Part shown: positions 25,011-32,780 of the stretch, one piece after another | Position numbering within the stretch: position 1 is the stretch's first letter | Layout: each line of letters opens with the position of its first letter | NCBI GenBank assembly: GCA_004298555.1 | Contig: SCQM01000042.1 | Span: 1-34,485 of the forward strand | DNA: 34,485 bases | Direction: 5' to 3' | Origin: Actinomycetota bacterium | GTDB lineage: Bacteria > Actinomycetota > Acidimicrobiia > Acidimicrobiales > Acidimicrobiaceae | The notes under the pieces: generated by a model | Seen by the model: only the letters and a program-made list of their open reading frames with translations | Databases searched by the model: none | What the model was told of the DNA's origin: nothing | Position numbers and translations under genes: made by a program

Positions 25011-25838
25011 CTACGGATTTGTTAACGGCCCAGGACTATTGGCTATCTGTGCAAATCCGGAGTATGGCAGAATTATACTCACCATGCCAGCTGCACCCGC
25101 CCCGACCTGGCCTTGGGAGAACGTAAGCTCGAGCCCCTTTTTGGTCAGGTTCCAGTTGGCAAAATTAACGGCATTAGGCTGCGTCCCGAAGTCAATAAGG
25201 CTCTGGTCTGCATTTTGGCCAAGCTTGGCTTCAACCGCCGCTTTCGAACGGCTCGACAGGGTGGGGAGATAGTTCGAGCCAGAGAACAGGTCGGCCAGTT
25301 GCAGCAGTTTGCCATTGCTGAGGTCAAAAGTCAGGCTCCGGGCCTGGGTAGTTGGTGATGCTGCGCCTGCAAAATAGGTGGTAATCGCAAACTTGAAGGA
25401 AGCATAGCGCGAGTCCAGCAGCTCTTTGGTGAAGGATCCGGTGATTTCGCTTTGGCTGTCCGCGGTTCCGCCGGTCCCTGGAGGGATGACGCCGGTTTCC
25501 CCTTTGAGCGAAGTCTCAAAGTCGGAGACGTAGCGAGTCACCGAGTTGAAGATGATCGAATTGACACCCTCCTCGACTCGCCGGGATGCCATTCCCTCCA
25601 GGGCCGGATAGGAAATGTTTACTACCAGGTCCGGCGAGCGAGCAGATGTGACATAGCTTTTCAAACTTACGGTCGCGGCAGCGGAGCGATGCGAAGTGCC
25701 GGTCTTCGTTCCAACTGGCTGCAGGGCACTTCCGGGTGCCGATGCTGCTTTAGCGATATGAGAACTTTCGCAGCCTGTGACTGAAAGGCCAAGGGTTATA
25801 GCAGGAATGATGAGCCACCGACTTTTCATCCCGAACAT
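25011..25838 (-). CDS. Predicted lipoprotein with a DUF3298/RsiV-like domain
   Basis: A 275-aa exported protein. The N-terminus (MKSRWLIIPAITLGLSVTGC) is a signal peptide ending in a lipobox (SVTGC), so it is likely lipid-anchored outside the membrane. The second half shows the DUF3298 pattern: SLTFDLSNGKLLQLADLF, then LTKKGLELTFSQGQVGAGAA and VSIILPYSGF near the end. Such domains occur in RsiV-type anti-sigma factors and in deacetylase-associated modules; no enzymatic residues are evident. Two ATGs, at 25838 and 25829, are possible; AGGA is better spaced for the second. Divergent from the diguanylate cyclase. Specific role unknown. Confidence 0.7.
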   Translation of the reverse strand: MFGMKSRWLIIPAITLGLSVTGCESSHIAKAASAPGSALQPVGTKTGTSHRSAAATVSLKSYVTSARSPDLVVNISYPALEGMASRRVEEGVNSIIFNSVTRYVSDFETSLKGETGVIPPGTGGTADSQSEITGSFTKELLDSRYASFKFAITTYFAGAASPTTQARSLTFDLSNGKLLQLADLFSGSNYLPTLSSRSKAAVEAKLGQNADQSLIDFGTQPNAVNFANWNLTKKGLELTFSQGQVGAGAAGMVSIILPYSGFAQIANSPGPLTNP

Positions 25839-25963
25839 CCTAGCGAATGCGCCCAGGATCGAATCGTACCAACGCAGAACAATGTTCCCAAATCAGAATT
25901 TCGGACTGGCGGCCAAATTCCCGGATAGAACTTGATTGAAGCCAGTCTCACCCCTGCGGTGAA

Positions 25964-25991
25964 ATTGAAATCACATGCATGTTAATTCAAT
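25964..25991. promoter_or_regulatory. 28-bp dyad in the divergent gap before the diguanylate cyclase gene
   Basis: The 333-bp gap between the lipoprotein and cyclase starts contains a 28-bp inverted repeat centred at 25977/25978. The half-sites ATTGAAATCACATG and CATGTTAATTCAAT match at 12 of 14 positions, with a perfect 10-bp ACATGCATGT core. It suits binding by a symmetric dimer controlling one or both genes. Nothing else is recognised in the gap. Confidence 0.5.
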
Positions 25992-26171
25992 GGTTTCATC
26001 TATCATTGTCGCGGTGCAATTGTCACTGATCGGCATAGGTTGCACTCGGCTGAAAAGCAGAGCTTCTTGACAGCGGCGCGAAGAAATACAGGGGTTTGGC
26101 GTGAGCATCATCAGATACCAGCCAACAGATAGCAAATCTCGACTCATTTGCGGGAAAGAACATGGCGAGCC

Positions 26172-27158
26172 ATGGAATACATGACCGACCCTGTAGCACA
26201 TTCCAAATTGCTTGACCAAATAATCGGCCAGTTTATCGAACTCTTCAACGAGCACTTGAAAGCCAACCGGGCGATGCAGGAGCTAATGGAGACGAGTTCG
26301 TCTCTGGAGCACCATGATGCTCTGATCAGAAACCACCTGAACCGGATTTATAGCGAGGGCGATACAATTGACGCCTTTGAGCTCTCTCACAAGGTGGGCC
26401 GCAGTCACATAAACCATGGAGTCCGACCTTCCTGGTACCTGACCACTTACAACAAGATCTTTCAGGCTTACCATTCTGTCCAAAAAGACGGGGCTGAAAA
26501 TATGCCAGATTTGGAAGAGTTCAGAAGGATTTGGCTTAGGGATGCCGGGGATACTTCCGACTCTTACCACGAACTTCTGATTCAGCAGCACACCAAAGAA
26601 AGCAGGCTGCTCCAGAAATCGATCCTCGAATTGGATATTCAGGCCAGAACAGATCCCCTGACGGAAATCCTCAACAGGCGGGGATTCCGATCTGAAATGG
26701 ACCGTACCGGCGGCTCCGGGCTATTTCTGCTTCTGGACTTAGACAATTTCAAATCCGTCAATGACCTGTACGGCCATGTCGCCGGCGACGAGGTGCTGAA
26801 GAAAGTTGCCACGGGATTGACCTCTGAACTCAGAAAAGGTGATCTCGTTGCGAGAATCGGTGGAGATGAGTTTTCACTCTGGCTCCCCGCACCAGCTGAA
26901 ATGACAACTGATGAGATAAGGAATGCTGTCAAGAGGATCCTTTCCAACATTCCATTTTCAGCCTGGAATATAGGAATCTCGGGCGGATTGGTTCACAGAC
27001 CTAGCCCAGCTGATTCATTCGACGACCTCTATGCCAAGGCAGATTTGGCGCTTTACGAAGCAAAGCTCAATGGCCGCTTCACACTTTGTCTGTTCGAAAC
27101 CAAAGAAATATTGGACATAAATCCTAGACATTGGAAATCGGGCAGACCAGAGATCTAA
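26172..27158 (+). CDS. Globin-coupled diguanylate cyclase (GGDEF)
   Basis: A 328-aa signalling protein. Residues about 10-145 resemble the protoglobin sensor of DosC/YddV-type cyclases; KVGRSHINHGVRPSWYL holds the expected proximal haem ligand, H79. A helical linker leads to a GGDEF domain: DPLTEILNRRGF (161-172), LDLDNFKSVND (187-197), the catalytic GGDEF at 230-234, and an RKGD inhibitory I-site at 221-224, five residues before it. It should make cyclic di-GMP from GTP in response to O2 or another gas, with product feedback. The ATG at 26172 is chosen; a TTG at 26148 is also in frame. The sensor is shorter at its N-terminus than the typical DosC domain. Its stop overlaps the convergent ridA stop. 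Confidence 0.83.
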   Translation: MEYMTDPVAHSKLLDQIIGQFIELFNEHLKANRAMQELMETSSSLEHHDALIRNHLNRIYSEGDTIDAFELSHKVGRSHINHGVRPSWYLTTYNKIFQAYHSVQKDGAENMPDLEEFRRIWLRDAGDTSDSYHELLIQQHTKESRLLQKSILELDIQARTDPLTEILNRRGFRSEMDRTGGSGLFLLLDLDNFKSVNDLYGHVAGDEVLKKVATGLTSELRKGDLVARIGGDEFSLWLPAPAEMTTDEIRNAVKRILSNIPFSAWNIGISGGLVHRPSPADSFDDLYAKADLALYEAKLNGRFTLCLFETKEILDINPRHWKSGRPEI

Positions 27159-27613
27159 ATCTCTATAATCGCCTCGATTTCAACACAGGCACCCCGAGGC
27201 AACGCAGATACTCCAACCGCAGACCGCGCATGGCGGCCGTTGTCGCCGAATACGGCAAGGAATAGATCCGAAGCACCGTCAATAACCTTAGGCTGGTCCG
27301 AAAATCCAAAGGCACTGGCAACAAAACCATTGACTTTCAAAATTTTCCTGATCTGGTCCACTGAGCCCAAATAGTTAGCCACATTGGCCAGAATGTTGAT
27401 TGCGCATATTCGTGCGGCTTGGTTTGCCGCTCCGATGTCTACGGTATCGCCAACCGTCCCCGGGTTGACCAGCACCCCGTCCCTCATGGGAAGATTCCCT
27501 GAGACGTATAGTGTATTTCCGCTTTGCACTACGGGCGCATAAGATCCGGCGGCAGCCGGAGGAGACAGAAGACTTATCTCCAATGCATCAAGAATTTCCG
27601 AAGGTTTAGGCAT
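27155..27613 (-). CDS. RidA/YjgF family protein
   Basis: A 152-aa protein of the RidA (YjgF/YER057c/UK114) family, in the longer subgroup. Family elements are SYAPVVQSGNTLYVSGNLPM near the N-terminus, the central QAARICAINILANVANYLG helix and ASAFGFSDQPKVIDGASDLF. At the end SAVGVSALPRGACVEIEAII carries the conserved Arg that binds the carboxylate of imine substrates in deaminating members. RidA enzymes hydrolyse reactive enamines/imines from PLP enzymes; some relatives lack that activity. TAGAGT lies 6 nt before the ATG, suggesting a leaderless start. Its stop codon overlaps that of the convergent cyclase gene. Confidence 0.88.
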   Translation of the reverse strand: MPKPSEILDALEISLLSPPAAAGSYAPVVQSGNTLYVSGNLPMRDGVLVNPGTVGDTVDIGAANQAARICAINILANVANYLGSVDQIRKILKVNGFVASAFGFSDQPKVIDGASDLFLAVFGDNGRHARSAVGVSALPRGACVEIEAIIEI

Positions 27614-28009
27614 GGCATGACTCTAGCCGCATTTTTTCGGCTGATAAAGAGAGGCCGCCAATATCCCTGCGCTTAAACGGGCGCAACCGGCCAGTCCCAG
27701 CCCCGAGCGCCAGAATCCCCTTCAATGAGGGGGCGAGCAGTCAAGGTCGAAGGAAATCCCGAATTCTTCCTGGCTGATCGGGAAGCGCAGTTTAGCGGAG
27801 CAATATGTTGCCTGGCCTTGACGGTGCTTGAGAGTCGGCATAAACGGATCGAGGCACCTGGGTAAAACTTACTGCGGATTACTCATAAATCAATGGCCCG
27901 GACTATTGTGAGCGGAGAAGGTCCTCCAGGAATTTAACCTCTGAATGGCTGGTTAAAATTTTGGAAGATTTTACTGAATAAGACAACACAACTAGAAACT
28001 GGGCAACCA
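27614..28009. other. 396-bp divergent gap before the YHS permease
   Basis: It contains a small hairpin CCCCT-TCAATG-AGGGG (27717-27732). From the ATG at 27725 there is a 46-codon open frame (product starting MRGRAVKVEGNPEFF) with no ribosome-binding site and no recognised family. The part next to the permease is AT-rich and presumably holds its promoter. No clear operator seen. Confidence 0.4.
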
Positions 28010-29740
28010 TTGATTTACTTGAGCATCTACTCAAAATTCATCGGGGGCGCTGAAGAAGCTTTATATATGTTTTGGGACACTGCCTGGGCTCTAATCTTAG
28101 GATTTGCCATTTCGGGCGCTGTCCAATCTTTCGTAACTCGCAAAGAAATGGAAAAAACGCTCGGGGATCACAAGCCCGTAACGGTGGCGAAGGCCTCAGT
28201 ACTGGGAATGGTCTCCTCTTCCTGCTCTTACGCCGCTTCGGCAATGGCAAAGTCGCTATTTTCCAAAGGCGCGGATTTTCTATCCGCGATGGCTTTCATG
28301 TTTGCGTCGACAAATCTCGTGATCGAACTCGGGATTGTGCTGATAATCCTTCTGGGCTGGCAGTTCTTCGCCGCTGAGTTCATAGGCGGCTCAATCATGA
28401 TTGTTCTCCTTGTCGCAGTCGGTGCCGCAGTTATCACCCCTGCCGCCATAGCAAGGGCAAGGGCAAGGGTCAAGTCTCCCTCGGGCGACTTTGACCCGAG
28501 TTGCGAGACTCCATTTTCACTCCAGCCTTCCAACGGTGGGCACAACCATAAAGAATCTTACGCAGATTCAGATTCAATGGCTGAGGGGGAAACGCTGAAA
28601 TCCAGATTGAGAAACCCAGCCCTGTGGGCTGATGGCGCCAACTATGCGCTTTCCGATCTGAAGATGCTGCGAAAAGAAATGCTTATCGGGTTCGTTGTCG
28701 CTGGATACCTGGCAACTATTGTTCCGACTTCCGTTTGGAGTGTGGTATTCATAAGCGGACACGGAATCCTTACCCAAATCGAGAATGCGCTCGTAGGACC
28801 AATTATCGCATTTCTGAGTTTTGTGTGTTCGGTCGGCAATATACCTCTAGCTGCGGCGTTATGGAAAGGTGGCATTTCCTTCGGAGGCGTTATCTCGTTC
28901 ATCTTTGCGGATTTGGTCGCATTCCCGCTGGTGATGATTTATCGCAAGCTGTACGGGGGCAAACTGGCGGTCCAGCTCGTTCTGGTTTTTTGGGTTGTCA
29001 TGTCTATAGCTGGATTCATTATTGAAGAGATCTTCAGCGCGGCAGGACTAGTTCCGACCAACCGGCAGATAAAGATCCTGAGTTCAGGAATCAGGCTTGA
29101 TTCCTCCACATACCTCGACATTACATTTTTCCTGCTATTCATTGCAATGATCTGGCTCGCACGCAATCGCGCCCGTTTCGGTGGTGGAAAGGGTTATGCA
29201 ATTGATCCGGTTTGCCAGATGCAGGTAGAAGTGGACAACGCCCCGGCCAAGGTCTATGCCAATGGCAGCTGGGTCTACTTTTGCTCAGACAACTGCAAGG
29301 AACGGTTCGAAAGATCTCCGGATATCCAAAAGAGGGTTTCCGGCAACGCCGGTGACACTCATAAAATGCACATGTCAGCCGAGGCTCACAATTCCCTGCC
29401 GGCAACCTCTACCGTTGCTATAGATCCGGTATGCTCCATGACCGTTGACATCGCCAGCGCACAATATTCGAGCAATCTGGACGGTATCGACTACTACTTC
29501 TGCAACAGCGGCTGCAAAGAGCAGTTTGACAATTCACCTGAAATATATCGAAAGGACGGCTCAATGAGCAGTCAGCACGACGAACACGGATCCGACCACG
29601 GCACAACCGCCATCGACCCTATCTGCGGCATGACAGTCGATATTGCCACAGCACAATACAGCGCAAACGTCAATGGAGTCGACTACTACTTTTGCTGCAG
29701 CGGCTGCAAGGAAAAGTTCCTGGCGCAACGCCATTCTTAG
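28010..29740 (+). CDS. Permease (UPF0718/ArsP-like) with three C-terminal YHS domains
   Basis: A 576-aa fusion protein. Residues 1-385 hold about eight membrane helices of the DUF318/YraQ permease family, including GMVSSSCSYAASAMAKSLF with C72 in the expected substrate-path helix and FVCSVGNIPLAAALWKGGIS in the second repeat. A His-rich cytoplasmic loop (NGGHNHKES) separates the halves. The C-terminus carries YHS domains starting near residues 397, 470 and 534, each with DPVC/DPIC-x-M and a C-x-x-x-C pair (FCSDNCKERF, FCNSGCKEQF, FCCSGCKEKF). YHS domains bind metal ions, and ArsP relatives export organoarsenicals; a metal or metalloid efflux role is inferred. The TTG start at 28010 is uncertain; an ATG at 28067 would cut into helix 1. 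Confidence 0.82.
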   Translation: MIYLSIYSKFIGGAEEALYMFWDTAWALILGFAISGAVQSFVTRKEMEKTLGDHKPVTVAKASVLGMVSSSCSYAASAMAKSLFSKGADFLSAMAFMFASTNLVIELGIVLIILLGWQFFAAEFIGGSIMIVLLVAVGAAVITPAAIARARARVKSPSGDFDPSCETPFSLQPSNGGHNHKESYADSDSMAEGETLKSRLRNPALWADGANYALSDLKMLRKEMLIGFVVAGYLATIVPTSVWSVVFISGHGILTQIENALVGPIIAFLSFVCSVGNIPLAAALWKGGISFGGVISFIFADLVAFPLVMIYRKLYGGKLAVQLVLVFWVVMSIAGFIIEEIFSAAGLVPTNRQIKILSSGIRLDSSTYLDITFFLLFIAMIWLARNRARFGGGKGYAIDPVCQMQVEVDNAPAKVYANGSWVYFCSDNCKERFERSPDIQKRVSGNAGDTHKMHMSAEAHNSLPATSTVAIDPVCSMTVDIASAQYSSNLDGIDYYFCNSGCKEQFDNSPEIYRKDGSMSSQHDEHGSDHGTTAIDPICGMTVDIATAQYSANVNGVDYYFCCSGCKEKFLAQRHS

Positions 29741-29746
29741 CAATGC

Positions 29747-29807
29747 GGCGCAAATGCGCCACACTGCCCTTATCTACCGTGAATCCGCGGTCTGGTACTG
29801 GCCGCGG
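29747..29807. terminator. Two hairpins between convergent permease and thiolase genes
   Basis: GGCGC-AAAT-GCGCC (29747-29760) follows the permease stop by 6 nt. CCGCGG-11 nt-CCGCGG (29785-29807) ends 2 nt before the thiolase stop. Each is a perfect stem; neither has a long T-run. They likely end transcription from the two sides. Confidence 0.5.
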
Positions 29808-29808
29808 C

Positions 29809-30996
29809 TTACTTGACGGAACGAATAATCATGGCGTCGCCCTGTCCGCCACCGCCACAAAGGGCGGCTGCACCTACTCCTCCGCCACGCCTGTTGAGCT
29901 CTATTGCCAGGGTTAGAGCCAATCGCGCACCCGACATCCCAACCGGGTGACCAAGCGCTATGGCCCCGCCGTTGACGTTTACTACACCGTCTCTAATACC
30001 CAGGTCGTCCATGGAAGCTACGGAAACGGCCGCAAACGCCTCATTTATCTCGAAAAGATCAATATCGGAAACCGACATGCTGACCTTTTCCAGTGCGGCT
30101 TTGATTGCCATGGAAGGCTGTGTCAGGAGTGAGGCGTCGGGACCTGCGACCTGTCCATAGCTGACGATCTCAGCAAGCGGCTGAATCGAGAATCTCTCAG
30201 CCAGATCCCTGCTCATCACTATGACCGCTGCTGCACCGTCGGAAATCTGCGAAGAGTTGCCAGCCGTGATCGACCCGTCTTTGTCAAAAGCGGGGCGGAG
30301 CCTCGCAAGAGCCTCGATCGTCGTTCCCGGACGGACGCCCTCATCACTGTCCACAACAATCGGATCCCCTTTGCGCTGGGGTATCTCCACTTCGACTATC
30401 TCGTCCGCAAAACGTCCGGCTTTGGCAGCCGCAGCGGCCCGCTCGTGGGAATTAGCGGATACCTCATCCATCCGTTCGCGAGTGATTCTCGAGTTCTTCC
30501 TGGCATAGCTTTCGGTTCCCAAACCCATGGCACACTTGTCGAAAGCGCAAAACAGGGCATCGTACATCAGTGAGTCGATTATGTTTGCGTCACCCAGACG
30601 GTATCCGCTTCTTGCCCCGGGCAGGAGATATGGGGCATTGCTCATCGATTCCATTCCACCGGCGACAACGATTTCGGCTTCGCCTGACTGGATAAGCAGA
30701 TCCGCGAGATAAATCGAATTCAGACCGGAGAGGCACACCTTATTAATGGTGGTGGATGGCACACTCATGGGAATGCCCGCCTTCACCGCTGCCTGTCGCG
30801 CGGTTATTTGGCCCTGGCCAGCCTGAAGAACCTGACCCATAAAAACATACTGAACAGCCTGGGGACTGAGTGCGATCTTGGACAGTGCTGCAGAAATTGC
30901 CAAGCCACCCAGATCCATGGCGCTGAAACTCGACAGGACGCCCGATAACTTTCCTATTGGCGTGCGAGCTCCAGAAACGATCACCGAACCCGGCAT
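29809..30996 (-). CDS. Acetyl-CoA C-acetyltransferase (thiolase)
   Basis: A 395-aa biosynthetic-type thiolase that condenses two acetyl-CoA to acetoacetyl-CoA or cleaves it. The catalytic residues are C88 in NKVCLSG, H350 in GGAIALGHPVGMSGAR and C380 in ALCGGGGQGDAM, matching the Zoogloea PhaA triad (C89, H348, C378). NEAFA with its conserved Asn-Glu is also present. GGGAGG sits upstream of the ATG at 30996. It is divergent from the crotonyl-CoA carboxylase/reductase gene and, with the 3-hydroxybutyryl-CoA dehydrogenase, supplies the C4 part of the ethylmalonyl-CoA pathway; polyhydroxybutyrate or degradation roles are also possible. Confidence 0.94.
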   Translation of the reverse strand: MPGSVIVSGARTPIGKLSGVLSSFSAMDLGGLAISAALSKIALSPQAVQYVFMGQVLQAGQGQITARQAAVKAGIPMSVPSTTINKVCLSGLNSIYLADLLIQSGEAEIVVAGGMESMSNAPYLLPGARSGYRLGDANIIDSLMYDALFCAFDKCAMGLGTESYARKNSRITRERMDEVSANSHERAAAAAKAGRFADEIVEVEIPQRKGDPIVVDSDEGVRPGTTIEALARLRPAFDKDGSITAGNSSQISDGAAAVIVMSRDLAERFSIQPLAEIVSYGQVAGPDASLLTQPSMAIKAALEKVSMSVSDIDLFEINEAFAAVSVASMDDLGIRDGVVNVNGGAIALGHPVGMSGARLALTLAIELNRRGGGVGAAALCGGGGQGDAMIIRSVK

Positions 30997-31076
30997 TGCT
31001 TACCTCCCGATCTTACGTATGAACAAGTCTACGCAATTAGCGGCAGAATCCTAAATTGGAAACGGGGCTTTCAATG

Positions 31077-31088
31077 GTTGCATGCAAC
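31077..31088. promoter_or_regulatory. 12-bp perfect palindrome in the thiolase-ccr divergent gap
   Basis: GTTGCATGCAAC lies 81 bp upstream of the thiolase start in the 383-bp gap. A perfect 12-bp palindrome between two genes of one pathway is a candidate operator for coordinate control. The rest of the gap shows only a weak ccr promoter and short open frames without protein patterns. Confidence 0.35.
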
Positions 31089-31304
31089 ACGAATTTCAAG
31101 AAGGCTTTATTTTCGACGCGGCAAAGCGGTGCAGCCCACTTTAACAGTGACAAACCTCCGGACTCCAACGGTCAGGAAGCGCCTTTCACCTGGAGCATCA
31201 ACCAAGCAATTCCGCAGATCAGTGGCAAAAGGGGTACTCTCGCGACAAAGCGTCGCCTCAACCCGGCAAGCCCACACGCTGATTTGCACGGAAAGTGCCC
31301 CTCT

Positions 31305-31334
31305 TTGCTTTAATGGGCATGTAGCAGTTAGGAT
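31305..31334 (+). promoter_or_regulatory. Candidate ccr promoter
   Basis: TTGCTT (31305-31310), 18 nt, TAGGAT (31329-31334) match the sigma-70-type consensus at three and four positions. Transcription would start about 40 nt before the ccr ATG, leaving room for the GTGGAG element just before it. Confidence 0.3.
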
Positions 31335-31379
31335 TTATCGATCAGGGCGTCTCTATCGCCGTAGAAATCGAGTGGAGTC

Positions 31380-32741
31380 ATGCGAGAGTTTGCCAAAGCC
31401 ATAGCAGCCGGAGTATCCGGGGAGGAACTGCAGAATATTCCAATTCCAGAGGCGTATAGAGCGGCATTTGTGAAAAAAGACGAGATTTCCATGTTCAAGG
31501 GGCTTCCTTCGCATGAGAAGGACCCCCGGAAGTCTCTTCATGTGGAGGAAGTTCCGGTTCCTGAAATGGCCCCCGACGAGGTGACTGTGGCGGTAATGGC
31601 CTCGTCGATAAATTTTAACACTGTGTGGAGCTCGATATTCGAACCGCTCCCCACCTTCGAATTCCTATCCCGGCTCGGACGATCGGGATACTGGGAAAAG
31701 CGGCATGATCTTCCCTACCATGTAGTCGGTTCCGACGGTGCCGGCGTAATAATCAGGGTCGGCTCGGCAGTAAGGAATTGGAAGGTGGGCGATAAGATCA
31801 CCATCCACTGCAACTACGTCGATGATCAAGACCCGTCAGCACACGATGACTCGATGCTTTCAAGCAATCAGAGAATCTGGGGTTTTGAATCAAACTTCGG
31901 CGGACTCGGTGATCTTACAGTAGTGAAGGCCAACCAGATCATGCCCAAACCATCCCACCTCTCATGGGAAGAGGCCGCAGTCAACGCGCTCACTAACTCC
32001 ACATCCTACCGAATGTTGGTATCGCAAAACGGAGCGTCGATGAGGCAGGGCAACGTGGTTCTCATCTGGGGAGCCAGCGGAGGTCTAGGTGGATATGCCG
32101 TTCAGTACGTCCTAAACGGCGGAGGGATTCCAGTGGGGGTGGTCTCTTCACCGGATAAGGTTAAGCTGCTGAACGACATGGGTGTTGAAGCCGTTATCGA
32201 TCGGCGGGCGGCAAACTACCGCTTCTGGAAGGACGACCACACTCAGGATGAGTCCGAATGGCGAAGACTTGGCGCCGACATCAGACGCCTAGTGGGCGAT
32301 GACCCGGACATCGTGTTCGAGCACCCGGGACGTCAGACAATGGGCGCTTCCGTCTTTGTCGCAAAGCGGGGCGGAGTAATCATGACCTGCGCTGCAACCA
32401 CCGGTTACATGATTGAGTATGATAACCGCCATCTTTGGATGAAGCTAAAGAGCATTAAATCCAGCCATTTCGCGAATTACAGGGAAGCGTGGGAAGCCAA
32501 CAGGCTCCTGGACAATGGCATGCTATATCCGATTATTTCCAAAACTTATAAATTGGAGGATGTGGGAGAGGCTGCATATTCCGTGCATCACAACCAGCAT
32601 GAGGGCAAGATTGGTGTACTATGCCTCGCTGAAGATGAGGACCAGGGGATAGAGAACTTCGAAATGCGCGACAAAGTAGGGGAAAACAAGCTGAGGCTGT
32701 TCCGAAACCACGCTAAGTATCTCGAAAAAAAGCTGCACTGA
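31380..32741 (+). CDS. ccr: Crotonyl-CoA carboxylase/reductase
   Basis: A 453-aa medium-chain reductase that reductively carboxylates crotonyl-CoA with NADPH and CO2 to ethylmalonyl-CoA. The N-terminal region ends in SSINFNTVWSSIFEPLPTF, and the cofactor motif is IWGASGGLGGYAVQY. The four residues that hold CO2 in the Kitasatospora enzyme (N81, F170, E171, H365) correspond to N80, F169, E170 (RIWGFESNFGG) and H363 (SSHFANY), so it should be a true carboxylase and not a plain reductase. ATG at 31380 with GTGGAG immediately upstream. Length fits the family. It is divergent from thiolase; the next enzyme for its product, the B12 mutase, is at 19.6-21.6 kb. Confidence 0.95.
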   Translation: MREFAKAIAAGVSGEELQNIPIPEAYRAAFVKKDEISMFKGLPSHEKDPRKSLHVEEVPVPEMAPDEVTVAVMASSINFNTVWSSIFEPLPTFEFLSRLGRSGYWEKRHDLPYHVVGSDGAGVIIRVGSAVRNWKVGDKITIHCNYVDDQDPSAHDDSMLSSNQRIWGFESNFGGLGDLTVVKANQIMPKPSHLSWEEAAVNALTNSTSYRMLVSQNGASMRQGNVVLIWGASGGLGGYAVQYVLNGGGIPVGVVSSPDKVKLLNDMGVEAVIDRRAANYRFWKDDHTQDESEWRRLGADIRRLVGDDPDIVFEHPGRQTMGASVFVAKRGGVIMTCAATTGYMIEYDNRHLWMKLKSIKSSHFANYREAWEANRLLDNGMLYPIISKTYKLEDVGEAAYSVHHNQHEGKIGVLCLAEDEDQGIENFEMRDKVGENKLRLFRNHAKYLEKKLH

Positions 32742-32780
32742 ACGGAACTTCTGGTTCAAGCTCAGTTCAACAGATAAGCA

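Noticed and set aside
27725-27865. 46-codon frame in the gap before the YHS permease
   Set aside because: Starts inside a hairpin, has no ribosome-binding site and no recognised relative; only mentioned in the gap entry.
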